Shown here piece by piece: positions 12,197-24,024 of a stretch of DNA of 64,000 bases (position 1 is the stretch's first letter; each line of letters opens with the position of its first letter). Source of the DNA: Eucommia ulmoides (taxonomy: Eukaryota > Streptophyta > Magnoliopsida > Garryales > Eucommiaceae); contig CM028326.1 in NCBI GenBank assembly GCA_016647705.1, forward strand, positions 47,420,285 to 47,484,284, written 5' to 3'. Made by a program: the position numbers and the translations under genes. Below the pieces are notes generated by a model. The model saw nothing but the letters and a program-made list of their open reading frames with translations. It was not told the DNA's origin and did no database searches.

Positions 12197-12804
12197 GGCC
12201 CCATTTGGTAACCATTTCTATTCCAGAAATTCCCATTCCATTCCCAGATTTTTGAGAATTCTATTTGGGAATAGCGTTTGGTAATTTTTGTTTCTGTTTC
12301 CATTTCATTCCCATTTGAGAATTGTGCCCACTTTTTTCTTAAGAAATGAGAAACAAAAAAAAGTTGTTTCTCATTATTCCCATTCCATTCCCAAAACACA
12401 TGGTCACTGTTCACCTACCGGTCGACCACCATCTGCCGCCACCGCTGCCGTCGGCCATCTCTGGCGACCGTCGCCGGTCACTGTCAGATCGAAATTTTTT
12501 TGGCCATTTCCGGCCGTCGCCGGTGCCACTGCCGTCCAGTCATCTCCTGCGTCGGGGGCCACCGCCATCCACTGTCTCCGGTGCCAGAACACAGCCGGTG
12601 CCTGCGCCGGAGCCACCGCCGTTAGGCCAAAAAAAAAGATTCTAGGATAAAATCGTTACCAAACACAATTCCCTTCCCAAAACAAAAAAAAAAAAAAAAA
12701 TTATCGTTACCAAACGCGATTCTACTCTCAAAAAGAAAACAAAATTCTCATCCCATCCCATCCCACTGCTGGAATGGAAACAGAAACGGTTACCAAACGC
12801 CACC
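12197..12804 (+). mobile_element. MITE, PIF/Harbinger-like, copy 1
   Basis: A 608-bp non-autonomous DNA element with terminal inverted repeats: left GGCCCCATTTGGTAACCA, right (reverse complement) GGTGGCGTTTGGTAACCG. Flanking bases are TAG and TAA, a degraded 3-bp duplication. The subterminal ends are rich in CCATTCC/GGAATGG. The centre (about 12,410-12,625) is a GC-rich block full of CGCCGG, out of keeping with the AT-rich window. Open frames in the centre are short and on both strands, with no transposase motif. It is homologous to the element at 49,094-49,623, which lies in the opposite orientation. Confidence 0.85.
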
Positions 12805-13524
12805 TAAATATCTATTGTCTAGGGATTGATATAGTTTATGAAAACGTTGTTTGAGTAAATCGTGTTTCGTTAATGGTTGTTCATCCGTATTCGATTGTGT
12901 TTACCATTCTTTTACCTCTATAGTATGTTTGTTATGATATTGTGGTTGATTTAATAATACGAAGTTTGATACTCGGGAGAGGTAATCCAGGATTCGGACT
13001 AGAGTTTAAACACAACGCGACGATCTAATGACTCGAGAGAGTATTAGAAAGTATGCAATCCGTGAGGTTGGGGCGAGACTCATGTGATCAGTGTCGTTTA
13101 GACACTAGATGGGGATATCAGCGTTGACGTGAAATCACATATTTATTCACTTTACACTCAGGAGTGGTAGTTAGTGAGTTTTCGATACCTAGATTGTCGG
13201 ATACTTTGAATACCGTTAATGTAAACTAGATTGGATCAAACACGTATAAGTAAACGAAGTTAATCCCTAGAAAATCTATTCCCATATAGTATACTTAGTA
13301 TTGTAAATGTAATTAGTTATTAATTTAATTTAGAATATACTAAAAACAAAAACCTTAATTTGAGTCGCCTAGTTAAAATTTGGTTATGACAATCGCGATA
13401 ATTAACGACAATTTAATCCAATCCCTGTGGATATGACAACCCTTACTCTTCCCTATTCTATAAAACTTGACCTATACACTTGTGGTTAAAGTAGCAGCGT
13501 AATATTCCACTACTAGGTACGGTC

Positions 13525-13610
13525 ACAACCAGGAGACAATTGATTGAATGTCATCTTCCTCACTACCAGGAGACGATTGACCGAGTGTCATCCTCTCCAC
13601 GTCCTATAAA
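13525..13610 (+). repeat. short tandem duplication
   Basis: Two adjacent units beginning ACCAGGAGAC(A/G)ATTGA and containing GTGTCATC or ATGTCATC, with a fragment of a third. The period is about 37 bp. Confidence 0.7.
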
Positions 13611-13779
13611 GATAGATCGCGTGTCATATTTTAGGAATATATAAGGTATAGTATAGTAGAATTTACTTTTCCTGCTAGAACTACATGGACCTAACTCTCA
13701 TATGTAGGGAAACTCCACATAGGGTTCGATCATATGATCAAACAAAAACCACAGCATCCAATTCTCATCTCTGATGACA

Positions 13780-14720
13780 GAAGTATCCAATACCTATCTT
13801 TAGTGATAGAATCCATACCTATCTTTAGTGATAGAAGCTAATACCTATGTTGAGCGATAGAAGCAACACCTAACACCTATCTTTAGTAATAGAAGCCATA
13901 CCTATATTTAGTGATAGAAGCAATGCCTATCTTTAGTGATAGAAGTCATACCTATCCTTAGTGATAGAAGCCATACCCATCTTTAGTGATAAAAGCAATA
14001 CCTATATTTAGTCATAGAATCCATAATTGTCTTTAATGATAGAAGCAATACCTATCTTTAGTGATAGAAGTCATACATGTCTTTAGTGGTAGAAGTCATA
14101 CATGTCTTCAGTGATAGAAGTTGTACCTATCTTTAGTAATAGAAGAAATAATATAGGGGAATACCTATCTTTGGTAATAGATGCCTATCTTTGGTGATAG
14201 AGAGGAATTGTATATCTTTAGTGATAGAAGCAACACCAATCTTTGGTGATAGATGTCTATCTTTGGTGATAGAGGAAATACCTATCTCTTGTGTTAGAGG
14301 GAAATTGCCTATCTTCGGTGATAAAAGGAAGAAGAACATGCCTATCTCTAGTGATATAAGAGAAATATACCTATATTCGATGAGCAAAGCATTCTAATCT
14401 CTGCTGATGGAAGCGAAAGAAACCTGTCTCTGGTAGTAGAAGTAAGGATTCTCTGGTGACGAATACGAAACATTCCTATCTTTGGTGGCGGAAACAAAAC
14501 CTTTCAATCTCTGGTGATGGAAGCAAAAAAGTCATGTCTCTAGTAGTCAAAGTAAGGATTCTCCGATGACGAATACAAAACATTCCTATCTTTGGTGGTG
14601 GAAGCACAACCCTCCAATCTCTATTGATGGAAGCAAAATATTCATGTCTCTGGTGGCAGAAGAAAGAACTCGTTGATGACAATTGAAAAGAATCCTTGTC
14701 TCTAATGATGGATACAAAGA
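13780..14720 (+). repeat. minisatellite of hairpin monomers
   Basis: A tandem array of an about 23-bp unit, consensus ACCTATCTTTAGTGATAGAAGC, present in several dozen degenerate copies. Each good unit holds the inverted repeat CTATC-N6-GATAG. From about 14,395 the units diverge (AATCTCTGGTGATGGAAGC, GTCTCTGGTAGTAGAAG, TTCTCTGGTGACGAATAC, CTATCTTTGGTGGCGGAA) and are arranged as a higher-order repeat of about 110 bp, about 2.5 copies. No protein is encoded. Confidence 0.93.
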
Positions 14721-15165
14721 CATCTCACCAAGGAAAGTCGGCTAAACTATCTCTTAACAAAGCACTATAAGCATTTAAATACCTATCTTTTACATTTCAT
14801 GTCTAGTGGAACAAAATGTTATTGTCTCCTTCTTTGTCATTACGAGTGAACTCGTATTTTGTCCCGCTCAGTCAGTGTCAAATCAAGTATAAGTTCAGAA
14901 AAATTTTAAACTTACATTTAAAGGGAATGAATTTCTACCTGAGATAACATTGTGTAATATGTAAAAATACCCAAAAACATTAGAAAAACATGAAAATGTT
15001 AAACTTGACAAAATACAGATAAGTAAAAGTTTTGAGTCAATCTCAAAATTCCCATAATTTAAGGAGGTCTAAAATTACTTTATTAATGTTTGATTTTCAT
15101 TAAATAATCTTTAGTATAAATAAAATTAGCCACTACCCTTAAATTATATTATATTTCAAACAAAT
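14721..15165. other. AT-rich spacer, no feature seen
   Basis: Sequence between the minisatellite and the solo LTR. Nothing recognisable. Confidence 0.4.
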
Positions 15166-17436
15166 TGTTGGCCCAGTAAGCTACCCAAGAGGGGGGGTTG
15201 AATTGGGTACTATTAAATATTATCATAATATAACACTTCAAAAATCAAACAATTAATTTTATCCTAAAATTAATTATTATCTTTATAGTAGCGGATATGT
15301 GTTATCAACTAGGTGTACACCCAAATAACAAAATATAAACAATATAAATAATGCAGCACACAGAAATTTATACTGGTTCACTGAGCTACCCTTAGTTAAT
15401 CTAGTCCCCCGAGCTCCACGGAGAGTCGTACTCACTAAACTCAAGATTCCTTTAAAGATAGGAACCAACCCCTCACAATGATTTTTTTCGCACTCTCAAA
15501 ATTAACCTTTACAATTCATTTTCACAGGCTAAGAAATAACCTCTATCTTTTTACTAGGTGGAAGATTAACCTAATTCTAATATAGGGAGAATCACGACCT
15601 AATTCTTTTTATACCTTAGGTTCAAGAATTAAACCTCACATAAACACGCTCCAAATATCCTTTTACCCAGTAATAATTGAACTATTACAATTCACTCATA
15701 ATTCTATAAAGGAAGAATTAAAACCTAATAATTTTATACTCTATGAAAAGATCAAAACCTCAATCTCTTTACCGGAAGAGATTGAAACCAGCTACTCCTG
15801 ATTAGATATTCCCAATAATATCTAATCTACACACAACTCACCAATTACAGAATTGATAAGCTTTTTCCCACTCAGAGCTTCTACCACCCTAGATTAATTA
15901 ATACTCAATTAATGTCACGATACTAGTGATAGAAATAAAGTGAGGAAACAAAATCTGATTATAATAAAGAATGCAGGTAGCACAATTAAGCATATAATAA
16001 AATTAACACACAAATTGTTTTTAAACGATTTTTATGCTTTTAAAGTTCAAAAACGATTTCCCAAAAAGATCAATTCACCAAACAAATAATAATAATAAAA
16101 TACTCAATTAAAGAATAAGCTTGGAACAATCTCATTAGGAAAACACCGAATATATTGCACGTAGTATCGCAAGACAGCTTAGATCGGTGACGCTAACTCA
16201 AATAGCGCTTTAACTCAAGAACTTCTCAATAATCAATCTCACAATTGATCTCTCAAAATAATATCAAAATGATGACTCTTAGAAAGGCTTAGGAACTGAA
16301 TAGTTCTTGATATTATGTGTATTGTCATCTTGTTATATGAAATCCGCAGGTCTATATATAAAGAATTAGAACAAGCCTTCTAATGGCTAGTTTTTAAATA
16401 ATAAGTATCTAAAAACCACTTATAGGCCCCATATATCATTATGACTTAATCCTAGTATAATTCACTCAATAATATCTTTTAGAATATTCAATTAAATCCC
16501 TCAAACATTTTTTCAAACTCAATTAGATAAGATAGAAATAATAACATGTACTAAATTGAGAGATATCAAAAATACTTGAACTATATCTATAGGGATATTC
16601 AACTAGGAGTATCATATCTTAAATATATCTATATCCCTCAGATCTGTCAATCAAGTAAACAAATAACGGCTAGTTGTTTAATAAATCTTGAAATTCCACA
16701 AAACCTAAAACAGGCCATCGGTTGACCAACCAACACCCATCGGTCGACCGCCTAATTCATAACGTAGCCTAAGCCGAAATTCCTTGCCCATAAGTCAACC
16801 ACTACTTATCCATCTATCAATTGGATGATTCAGAGACATTCACAGGTTGACTTACCTATCAACCGTAAGATCCAGAGACTTCACATTTCTCACCACAGGT
16901 CGACGTACCTATCGACCAACTGATTCATAGAATTTAGCTAATTTCCATAGGTCGACTTATCTGTCGACTGACCATTGTTGGAACACCTTTTCTTAATTAA
17001 TTTTCATTCATTTTTTTTTTTATGTTTTTGCCCCTTTAACTGATTTCTTTTCTCGGTTAGCTTCACTAAATTCTTAAATTCAATTTTAATTAATTATCTT
17101 TCTTAAAACAATGTTTCTTTTTCAATTTCACACAGGAGCAAATATGTTAGCTAATTAGGATCCAATTAAAAATACACATAGTCATAAAAATATTGTGTGT
17201 CGTGTGTGATCCTAATCGGGATACATTAAGAGTAAAAAATTAACCTGAGTTGTTTTCCCTAGGTTCTTCAATTTCTTCGGTCACTTAACGTTCATCATCT
17301 TTGTCAGCCTTTTTAGTATTCATTTTCTTCATGATAATATCTTTACGAGAACTTATAAACTGAAACACTCAATAAATCCATTAGTTCTACCAAAAACATC
17401 AACATTTAATTGTCTATCAAAATCTTAGGATCAACA
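15166..17436 (-). repeat. solo SIRE-type LTR (minus strand)
   Basis: Read on the minus strand it starts TGTTGATCCTAAGATTTTGA and ends CCCTCTTGGGTAGC...GGGCCAACA, the same ends as the LTRs at 19,080 and 45,717. It is 2,271 bp long. The flanks are CAAAT on the left and TAAAT on the right, an almost intact 5-bp target-site duplication. No internal element sequence adjoins it on either side, so it is best read as a solo LTR left by recombination. It carries a TCGAC-rich repeat cluster at about 16,715-16,975. Confidence 0.85.
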
Positions 17437-18391
17437 TAAATTACTCCAGTTACCTACCCTGACCATGAAACATTTACTTTCACTGAATCTTGTCAGTCTA
17501 ACACAAAAAACAATTATTTCCATTATACATATTCCATCAATTACCACCTAAAACAATCAAAGCGACCTTTTTAAAGGCTTTGAAAGGTCATGAAAAATCC
17601 CAAAATCACCAAGCTGATTTAAGAATTGGATTTAATTTGGATTTACACCAATGTAAGATGTCTTGACAAACCACCCTAGGCCAAATGAATTAAAGGCCTA
17701 ACCATCATTTAAATCCCACAAAAGAGGCCTTGAAATGACCAAATAACCCCTATATATTCTCTACATAAAATATCTGAGAAGGGAACCAAGACACTTAGGG
17801 TGCAACCAACCGTTATCGAATCTAAACCGATTCGATTTGCCACCTAAGTTAGATATTAAATGTGCATTATATGCACATCCCATCAAGAATTAAATTCTTG
17901 GGATGAATTGGATATGCTACATTAAGGGTGTATAGATATTTTGATCAAAATATCTTAGAGTTAACCGAAAACCTTGAATTGTGACTACCCGTTACCGAAA
18001 CCAGATCAAATTGATTTTCCACCTAGACAATGCATTAAATGCACGTCCCATAAAGAAATAAATTATTGGGATGACATGGAATGGATAGGTTCAATGTATG
18101 TAGATATTTTCACTAAAATATCTTAGGGTCAACTAAGAACTTGAAAACCAACCGTAAGTTAGAAGGAAAGTTAACCTAATTCCATATGAAACCACCATAG
18201 GAGTGATCAAAAAATAATGAATCCTTGGTGACACATCAAGACTAGGTTCAATGCATTTGGAAAACATTAATGGCAACTTAACAGAAATAGTGAAACTAAC
18301 CCATACTTAGCCCCCAAACCGAACCGAATATGTCACATCAAACCATTAATGCACCCATGTGCAAGGAATATGATTGGTGGGGAGGTAATTA

Positions 18392-18438
18392 TTGGTAATG
18401 ATTGTCAATCATAAGTAATGATCGCCAATCATTACCAA
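18392..18438. repeat. 13-bp perfect inverted repeat
   Basis: TTGGTAATGATTG (18,392-18,404) pairs with CAATCATTACCAA (18,426-18,438) across a 21-base loop. A second hairpin, AAATCTTTGAAAAGATTT, follows at about 18,438-18,455. Confidence 0.9.
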
Positions 18439-18613
18439 ATCTTTGAAAAGATTTGATCATGATTACCAAATCTTTAAGAATCTTCCACTCCACCCTAAAT
18501 TAGTTCAATGCTAAACAGGATCAATACAAGAGACCAATTTCCCTAAGACAAATACTGCCAAAGGAATAACCTGGATATGCTTGGCCATTGATGAATACGC
18601 AGGTATCCAAGGC

Positions 18614-18624
18614 CTATAAATAGG
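18614..18624 (+). promoter_or_regulatory. TATA box in unassigned repeat
   Basis: CCTATAAATAGGGG, a near-consensus plant TATA box, is followed by a CT-rich start (AACTTCTCTCTCTAAACTC) about 40 bp downstream. No gene follows. Confidence 0.4.
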
Positions 18625-19079
18625 GGGACTATTTTCATAAAATTCAAGCCTTCAATGCCTAACTTCTCTCTCTAAACTCGAGCAACTCTCTTGGGTGATA
18701 GGATTATCAAGCACATTTCTAAAATAAAACACTATTATTCTACCGAAATCCAATCCTGGAAGGTGTTCTTGAGGTTCTTGGAGCAAGAACTTGAAAGATT
18801 GATAGCCACCGATCAGCACCGAGCTAAGAGGATCCAAGGAAGGAAAGGAGATAACTACTTAGGGATGACTACATCCCCCAAATAGGGTGTTCTTGAGTTT
18901 CTTGGAGCAAGAACTCAAAAGATCAATGATCACTGATCAACTTCCAATCAAGAAGATCAAGGAGGAAATAGAGGTAATCACTTAGGGAAGACCACATCCC
19001 CTAAGTAGGTATGTTTCTTAAAAAAAAAACTTATGATATTTGTTTAATAGTTTATGTAACTTGTATATGTAACCCACAC

Positions 19080-22000
19080 TGTTGATCCTGATATTTTGAT
19101 GGACAATTAAACATTGATATTTTTTGTGGAACTAACGGTTTGTTTAAGTGTTTCAGTTTTTTAGTTCTGAATGATGAAGATTTGATGATAAATATGATGA
19201 AGGAATTAAGAGGTTGAAGAATTTGAAGAATCTATGAAAAACAACTCAGGTTTAAATTTCAACTCTTAATATCCCAATTAGGATCACACACGACACAAAA
19301 AGATTTTTTAATGATTTTTATAAATATGTGTTTTTAATAGGATCCTAATTAGTTAAATTATTTGCTCCTATGTGTAATTGAAAAAGAAATATTTATAATT
19401 CATTAAAATTGGAGTTAAGTATTTAGTGGAGCTAATTAAGAAAAAAAAATGGTTAAAGGGGCAAAAACATAAATGCGAATGGATTAAAAACGAGTTTAGA
19501 AAATAGATCCAACATGCATAACTCGACTGGTAAGTCGACCGGACAAAACAGGTGAAACTCTCTGTATCTCTCAGTCGATAGGTAGGTCGATCGGTAAAGA
19601 GAAATGGAACTCTCTGAATCTCTAAGTCGATAGATAGGTCGACCGATGAAGGAAAATGGAACTCTCTGAATCTCTAAGGCGACAGATAGGTCGACCGATG
19701 GGCACATAATCTTTGTCTTGGCTACATACTGAATCGAGCGATCGACTGGTCAGTCGACTGATGGCGCAGTTTCAGGATATTGAGGATTTCGCATCTAAAA
19801 ATAGTCGTTTTTTGTTGGGATTTGTGAGAGATTTTACGAATTTTATGATATTTAATATATGTTACACCTATTATTTAATTCCAAAAATTAAACAAACAAT
19901 ACAATATAGAAAGTAATTAGAGCAATCTCACCCGGAATCTACCCAAAAAAATAATTAGAGCGTAGTTGCTTCAGATTCGATAATAGCAATAATCAATAGC
20001 CAATGATTATCAAGATTGTCTCTTAGAATAACTCTCACAAAAACTCAGTATGATATCTCTTAGAAAATCTCAATATGATCTCTTGATCTCTTAATCTTAC
20101 TTAATCACTCTTAATTATATGAAAAACGTAGGTCTATATATATGGGATATAAATCACTTCTCTAACGACTAGTTCCCATATGTCATGAAATTAAATGCTC
20201 TCTTAGACTCCTTATATCATTATAACTTCATTTTGGTTCAATTCACTTAATTGTATCTTTTAAATCTCTCAATTACGTCCCCAAATATTTCTAAATCTCA
20301 ATTAAATATAATAGAAACAATTTTCTGTACCAAATTGAGAAATATTAAAACTTAACGAACCAAATCAATAGGAATTAAATAATAAGTGTAGCATATCTTA
20401 AATATCATAAAATCACTAAAATCTCTCACAAATCTCAACCAAAATCGGCTACTTTTAGATATGAATTCAGAATTCTCAATATCTTGAAACTACGCCATCA
20501 ATCGACCGCTCGATTCAGGATGTAGCAAGCCAAAGATTCTGTGCCCATCGGTCAACCTATCTATCGACTTAGAGATTCAGAGGGTCTCATTTTCCTTCAC
20601 CGGTCGACCTACCTGTCAACTTAGAGATTCAGAGAGTTCCATTTCTCTTCACCGGTCGACTTACCTGTCGACTAAGAGATACAAAGAGTTTCACATGTTT
20701 TGTCCGGTCGACTTACTTCCATGCAAAAGAGACTAACAAAGATGATGGACATTAAGAGACTGAATATTTTGAAGAATCTAAGGGAAAGCAACTCATGTTA
20801 ATTTTTACGCTTAATGTATCCCGATTAGGATCATACACAATATAAAAAGTTTTTAAATTTATGTGTGTTTTGATAGGATCCTAATTAGTGAAATTATTTG
20901 CTCCTATGTGTAATTAAAAAAGTAATATTTAAAATTGATTAAAGTTGGAGTTAAGTTTTTAATGGAGCTAATTAAGAAAAGAAAATGGTTAAAGGGGCGA
21001 AAACGTAAATGAGAATGTATTAAAAACAAGTTTAGAAAAGTGATCTAGCATGCATAAGTTGACTAGTAAGTCGACCGGACAAAACAGGTGAAACTTTCTG
21101 TATCTCTCAGTCGATAGGTAAGTTAACTAGTGAAGAGAAATGGAACTCTCTGAATCTCTAAGTCTACAGGTAGGTCGACAGGTAAAGGAAAATGGAACTC
21201 TCTGAATCTCTAAGTCGACAAATAGGTCGATAGGTAAAGGAAAATGAAACTCTCTGAATCTCTAAGTCAACAGATAGGTCGAGCGATGGGCACAGAATCT
21301 TTGGCTTAGCTACATCTTAAATCAAGTGGTCGACTAGTCGGTCGACTGATGGCGCAGTTTCAGGATATTAAGGATTTTGAATTCATATCTAAAAGTAGTT
21401 GTTTTTGGTTGGGATTTGTGAGAGATTTTAGGGATTTTATGATATTTAAGATATGTTACACCTAATATTTAATTCCTATTGATTTGGTTCATTAAGTTTT
21501 AATGTTTTTCAATTTGGTACATAAAATTGTTTCTATTCTATTTAATTGAGATTGAAAAATATTTGGGGGACTTAATTAAAGCTATAATTAAGTTAATTAA
21601 ACCAAAATGAAGTTATAATGATATATGAGGTCTAAGAGAGCATTTAAGTGTCATGACATATGGGAACTAGCCGTTAGAGAGGTAATTTATATCCCATATA
21701 TATAGACCTGTGTTTTTTATATCATTAAGAGTGGCTAAGAGAGATTAAGAGATCAAGAGATCATATTGAGCTTTTCTAAAAGATATCATACTGAGTTTTT
21801 GTGAGAGCTATTCTAAGAGACAATCTTGATAATCATTGGTTGTTGATCATTGCTATTACTAAATCTGAAGTAACTACGTTCTAATTTTATTTTATTTTGG
21901 TGGATTCTGGGTGAGATCTTTCTAATTACTTTCTATATTTTATTGCTTGTTTAATTTTTGAAAATTGATCTTTAGAAATTGTTTCTGATTTTTATTGAAG

Positions 22001-22702
22001 AAAATATTTTATAAATAATTTCTTAAATCTGATTACGTGCTACCCATCTTTTGTTAAAAAAAACATATTTTTGAGTATCTCACATTTCTATCACTAGTTT
22101 TGGGATATTAATCAAGTTTAATTTATCTGGGGTGGTAGAAGCTCCGAGTGAGATAATTTGCTTATCAATTTGTATTGGTGAGTAGTGTGACGGATTAAAT
22201 ACTGTTGGGGGTATTTAATCAAAGGGTAGCCGATTTCAGTTTCTTCCTGTAAAAAGATTGAGGTCATAATTCTTCCTGAATAGAATTGATTTGTGTGAAT
22301 TTTATAACGGTTTAATCCTTACCGGGTAAAAGGATATTTGGAGTGTTGGTGAGGTTTTGATTCTTTTGCCTTTGTATTAAAAACAATTAGGTTATTCTTT
22401 AACTTGTAAAAAGTAGAGGTTCTTCCTTAACCTGTGAAAAGGATTTTGTAAAGGTTGATTCTGAGCCTGTAAAAGAATCGTTGTGAGGGTTTGGTTCCTA
22501 CCTTTAAAGGGATCTTGAGTATTAGTGGGTGCGACTCTCCGTGGGGATCGGAGGACTGGATTAACCAAGAGTAGCTTGGTGAACCAGTATAAATTTTTAG
22601 TGTACTGTAATCTTTATTTTATTATTGTTGTTTGGTGTGCACTTAGTTGATTTGATAATTTCGCTGTGATATAAAGATAATAATTAATTTAGGATTAAAA
22701 TT
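19080..22702 (+). repeat. rearranged 5' LTR of the SIRE-like element
   Basis: Three pieces of the same LTR follow one another. 19,080-19,882 is in plus orientation (matches 45,717 to about 46,507). 19,883-20,715 is inverted (matches about 46,150-46,990 reversed). 20,716-22,702 is plus again, starting about 110 bp into the LTR and ending about 120 bp short of its end, where gypsy A begins. The inverted piece can pair with about 21,055-21,965 over roughly 830 bp. TCGAC-rich tandem repeats occur in all three pieces. Confidence 0.85.
19883..20715 (-). repeat. inverted LTR segment
   Basis: Begins with the reverse of the LTR stretch GGATTCTGGGTGAGATCTTT...GTTTAATTTTT and ends with the reverse of AAGTCGACCGGACAAAA. 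It lies between two plus-strand copies of overlapping LTR sequence, which makes a large fold-back. Confidence 0.88.
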
Positions 22703-24024
22703 ATATATATCCTCATACACGTACATGGCAACCTAAAAAGAAGGAGAAAAACTCAAGACATGAGAGAGTGGGTCGACAGTGTGTTTCGTCGTGGGCAGTG
22801 TGTGATCGTCACTGTTTTCAGCGTCGCCGGTGAGTGAGATGTGTGGGGGGGGGGGGTTATGTTTTGTCGTTGATTGGGAGGTTGCCGACGATGGGTGTCG
22901 GTCGTTCAGTCGTCAATTGTGTAGGTGCGTCGGTAGGTGTATATTCCATCGGTTGTGTGAGTGTGTGTCGCCGTCGATTGCTCGGTGATTTTGGGTGTGT
23001 GTTGTTTTGTGTATGTATGTGTGTTCAATCGTCGACCTGCATGTAGGTGTTGCCGGTAGTGGAAGGGTGGTTGGTCGGTCTGGTGTGTGTCGTCGGTACT
23101 ATTTTGTGATCGCCGGCAGTGTGTGCAGTCCAGCGTAGGTGTGGCAATCCGTTTTGTCTGGTTTGTGTATGTGTGTGTGTGTGTTTTATCCATTGTTCAG
23201 TCTGTTGTTCATCCTGAGTATGTGTGTTTGTGTATTGTCCCGTTTATTTGACGGTGAGGTCATTCACTCCGGTGGTGTGTTATCGCCGGTGGGTTACTGT
23301 ATTCAGACAGAGATTGTGTGTGTATGTGTGTGTGTTCTTCAATGTTGTCAGTATGTGTGTGCCTCTCCGACGAGTGTGTGTGTGTGTGTGTGTGTGTTCC
23401 ATCGTGTATGAGTGTGTGTGGGTTGTGTCGGTCAAACCCAGTAGAACAAAATCGAAACAAAAGAAAGAGAAAGTTGAACAATGAGCAAAAACCCAGAACA
23501 GAAAAGGAAACCGTCGCCGCGGCAGTGAAGATGCAGTGAGTTGATCAAAAAAGTGGGGCATTCGCCGCGACGGTAAGGTGACGACCGCGGCGGTGAGGCC
23601 AGCAACCAAAACAGAAAAACAAGAGGAAGATCAAATAAAAAAATCAAAATTCAAAATTTAAATTCTCGGCCTGGGAATGATTCGGGAATAGGTAAAATTT
23701 TAATCGGATCGTATTTTAGTGAAATTAAATTATTAGTAATAAAAATTTCACAATCGTAATAGTAATTCTCGTAATTGTAATAATATTTTACTAATCGCTA
23801 ATCTAAATAAGGTGGTATAGTAAATATTAACATAGTAAGACGGTCGAAGTGATAATTTTTCACAATAGAATTTGAAGAATGGGGAATTATAAAATTTAGG
23901 GCCTGCATTGCATGTTAGGTTTTTTTAATAAAATATTAATTTAGGTCCTATCGTTATTAGGTTCGCAGGCGCCGGCGTCCTAGTAGGGTTTGGACGGGGA
24001 TAGTTTTGCAGTGCGAAAATCGAG

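Larger units (their letters stand above)
11465..13510 (+). repeat. Athila/Tat-like LTR relic split by a MITE
   Basis: The relic contains a GC-rich block of imperfect palindromes (11,690-11,870), a segment with repeated GACTCG(A/G)GAGAG motifs (12,965-13,170), and at 13,260-13,510 the third copy of the ATCCCTGTGGATATGACA module also found at 5.8 and 7.0 kb. The MITE at 12,197-12,804 interrupts it. An open frame at 11,718-12,188 is probably incidental. Confidence 0.5.
17437..19079 (+). repeat. unassigned repeat region with promoter-like core
   Basis: No coding sequence is recognised. There are two local tandem duplications. Units of about 175 bp lie at 17,796-17,970 and 17,971-18,145 (CCCAT-AAG-AATTAAAT-TCTTGGGATGA, then GATATTTT...AAAATATCTTAG). 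Units of about 128 bp lie at 18,759-18,888 and 18,889-19,016 (GGTGTTCTTGAG, CTTGGAGCAAGAACT, ACTACATCCCC). Between them are an inverted repeat and a TATA box (18,614). The layout resembles an LTR of another element, but no TG/CA ends with a duplication could be fixed. Confidence 0.45.

Noticed and set aside
12288..12650. Pro/Ala-rich ORFs on both strands in the MITE
   Set aside because: All frames of the GC-rich core are open for short distances. No transposase motif, and copy 2 does not preserve the frames.
13780..14720. CRISPR-like regular repeats
   Set aside because: The units are directly adjacent degenerate monomers without unique spacers, in a plant nuclear context. It is a minisatellite.
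19453..19707. ORFs with repeated RDSESSISLYRSTYLSTER-like peptides (also 46,086-46,337)
   Set aside because: They follow from a tandem DNA repeat with a unit length near a multiple of three, inside SIRE LTRs and on the antisense strand.
22834..23609. Many overlapping ORFs on both strands encoding Cys/Val- or His/Thr-rich peptides
   Set aside because: They are translations of GT-rich LTR leader sequence (same in 29,389-29,842 and 40,209-40,537). They have no domain, appear on both strands, and move with microsatellite length.
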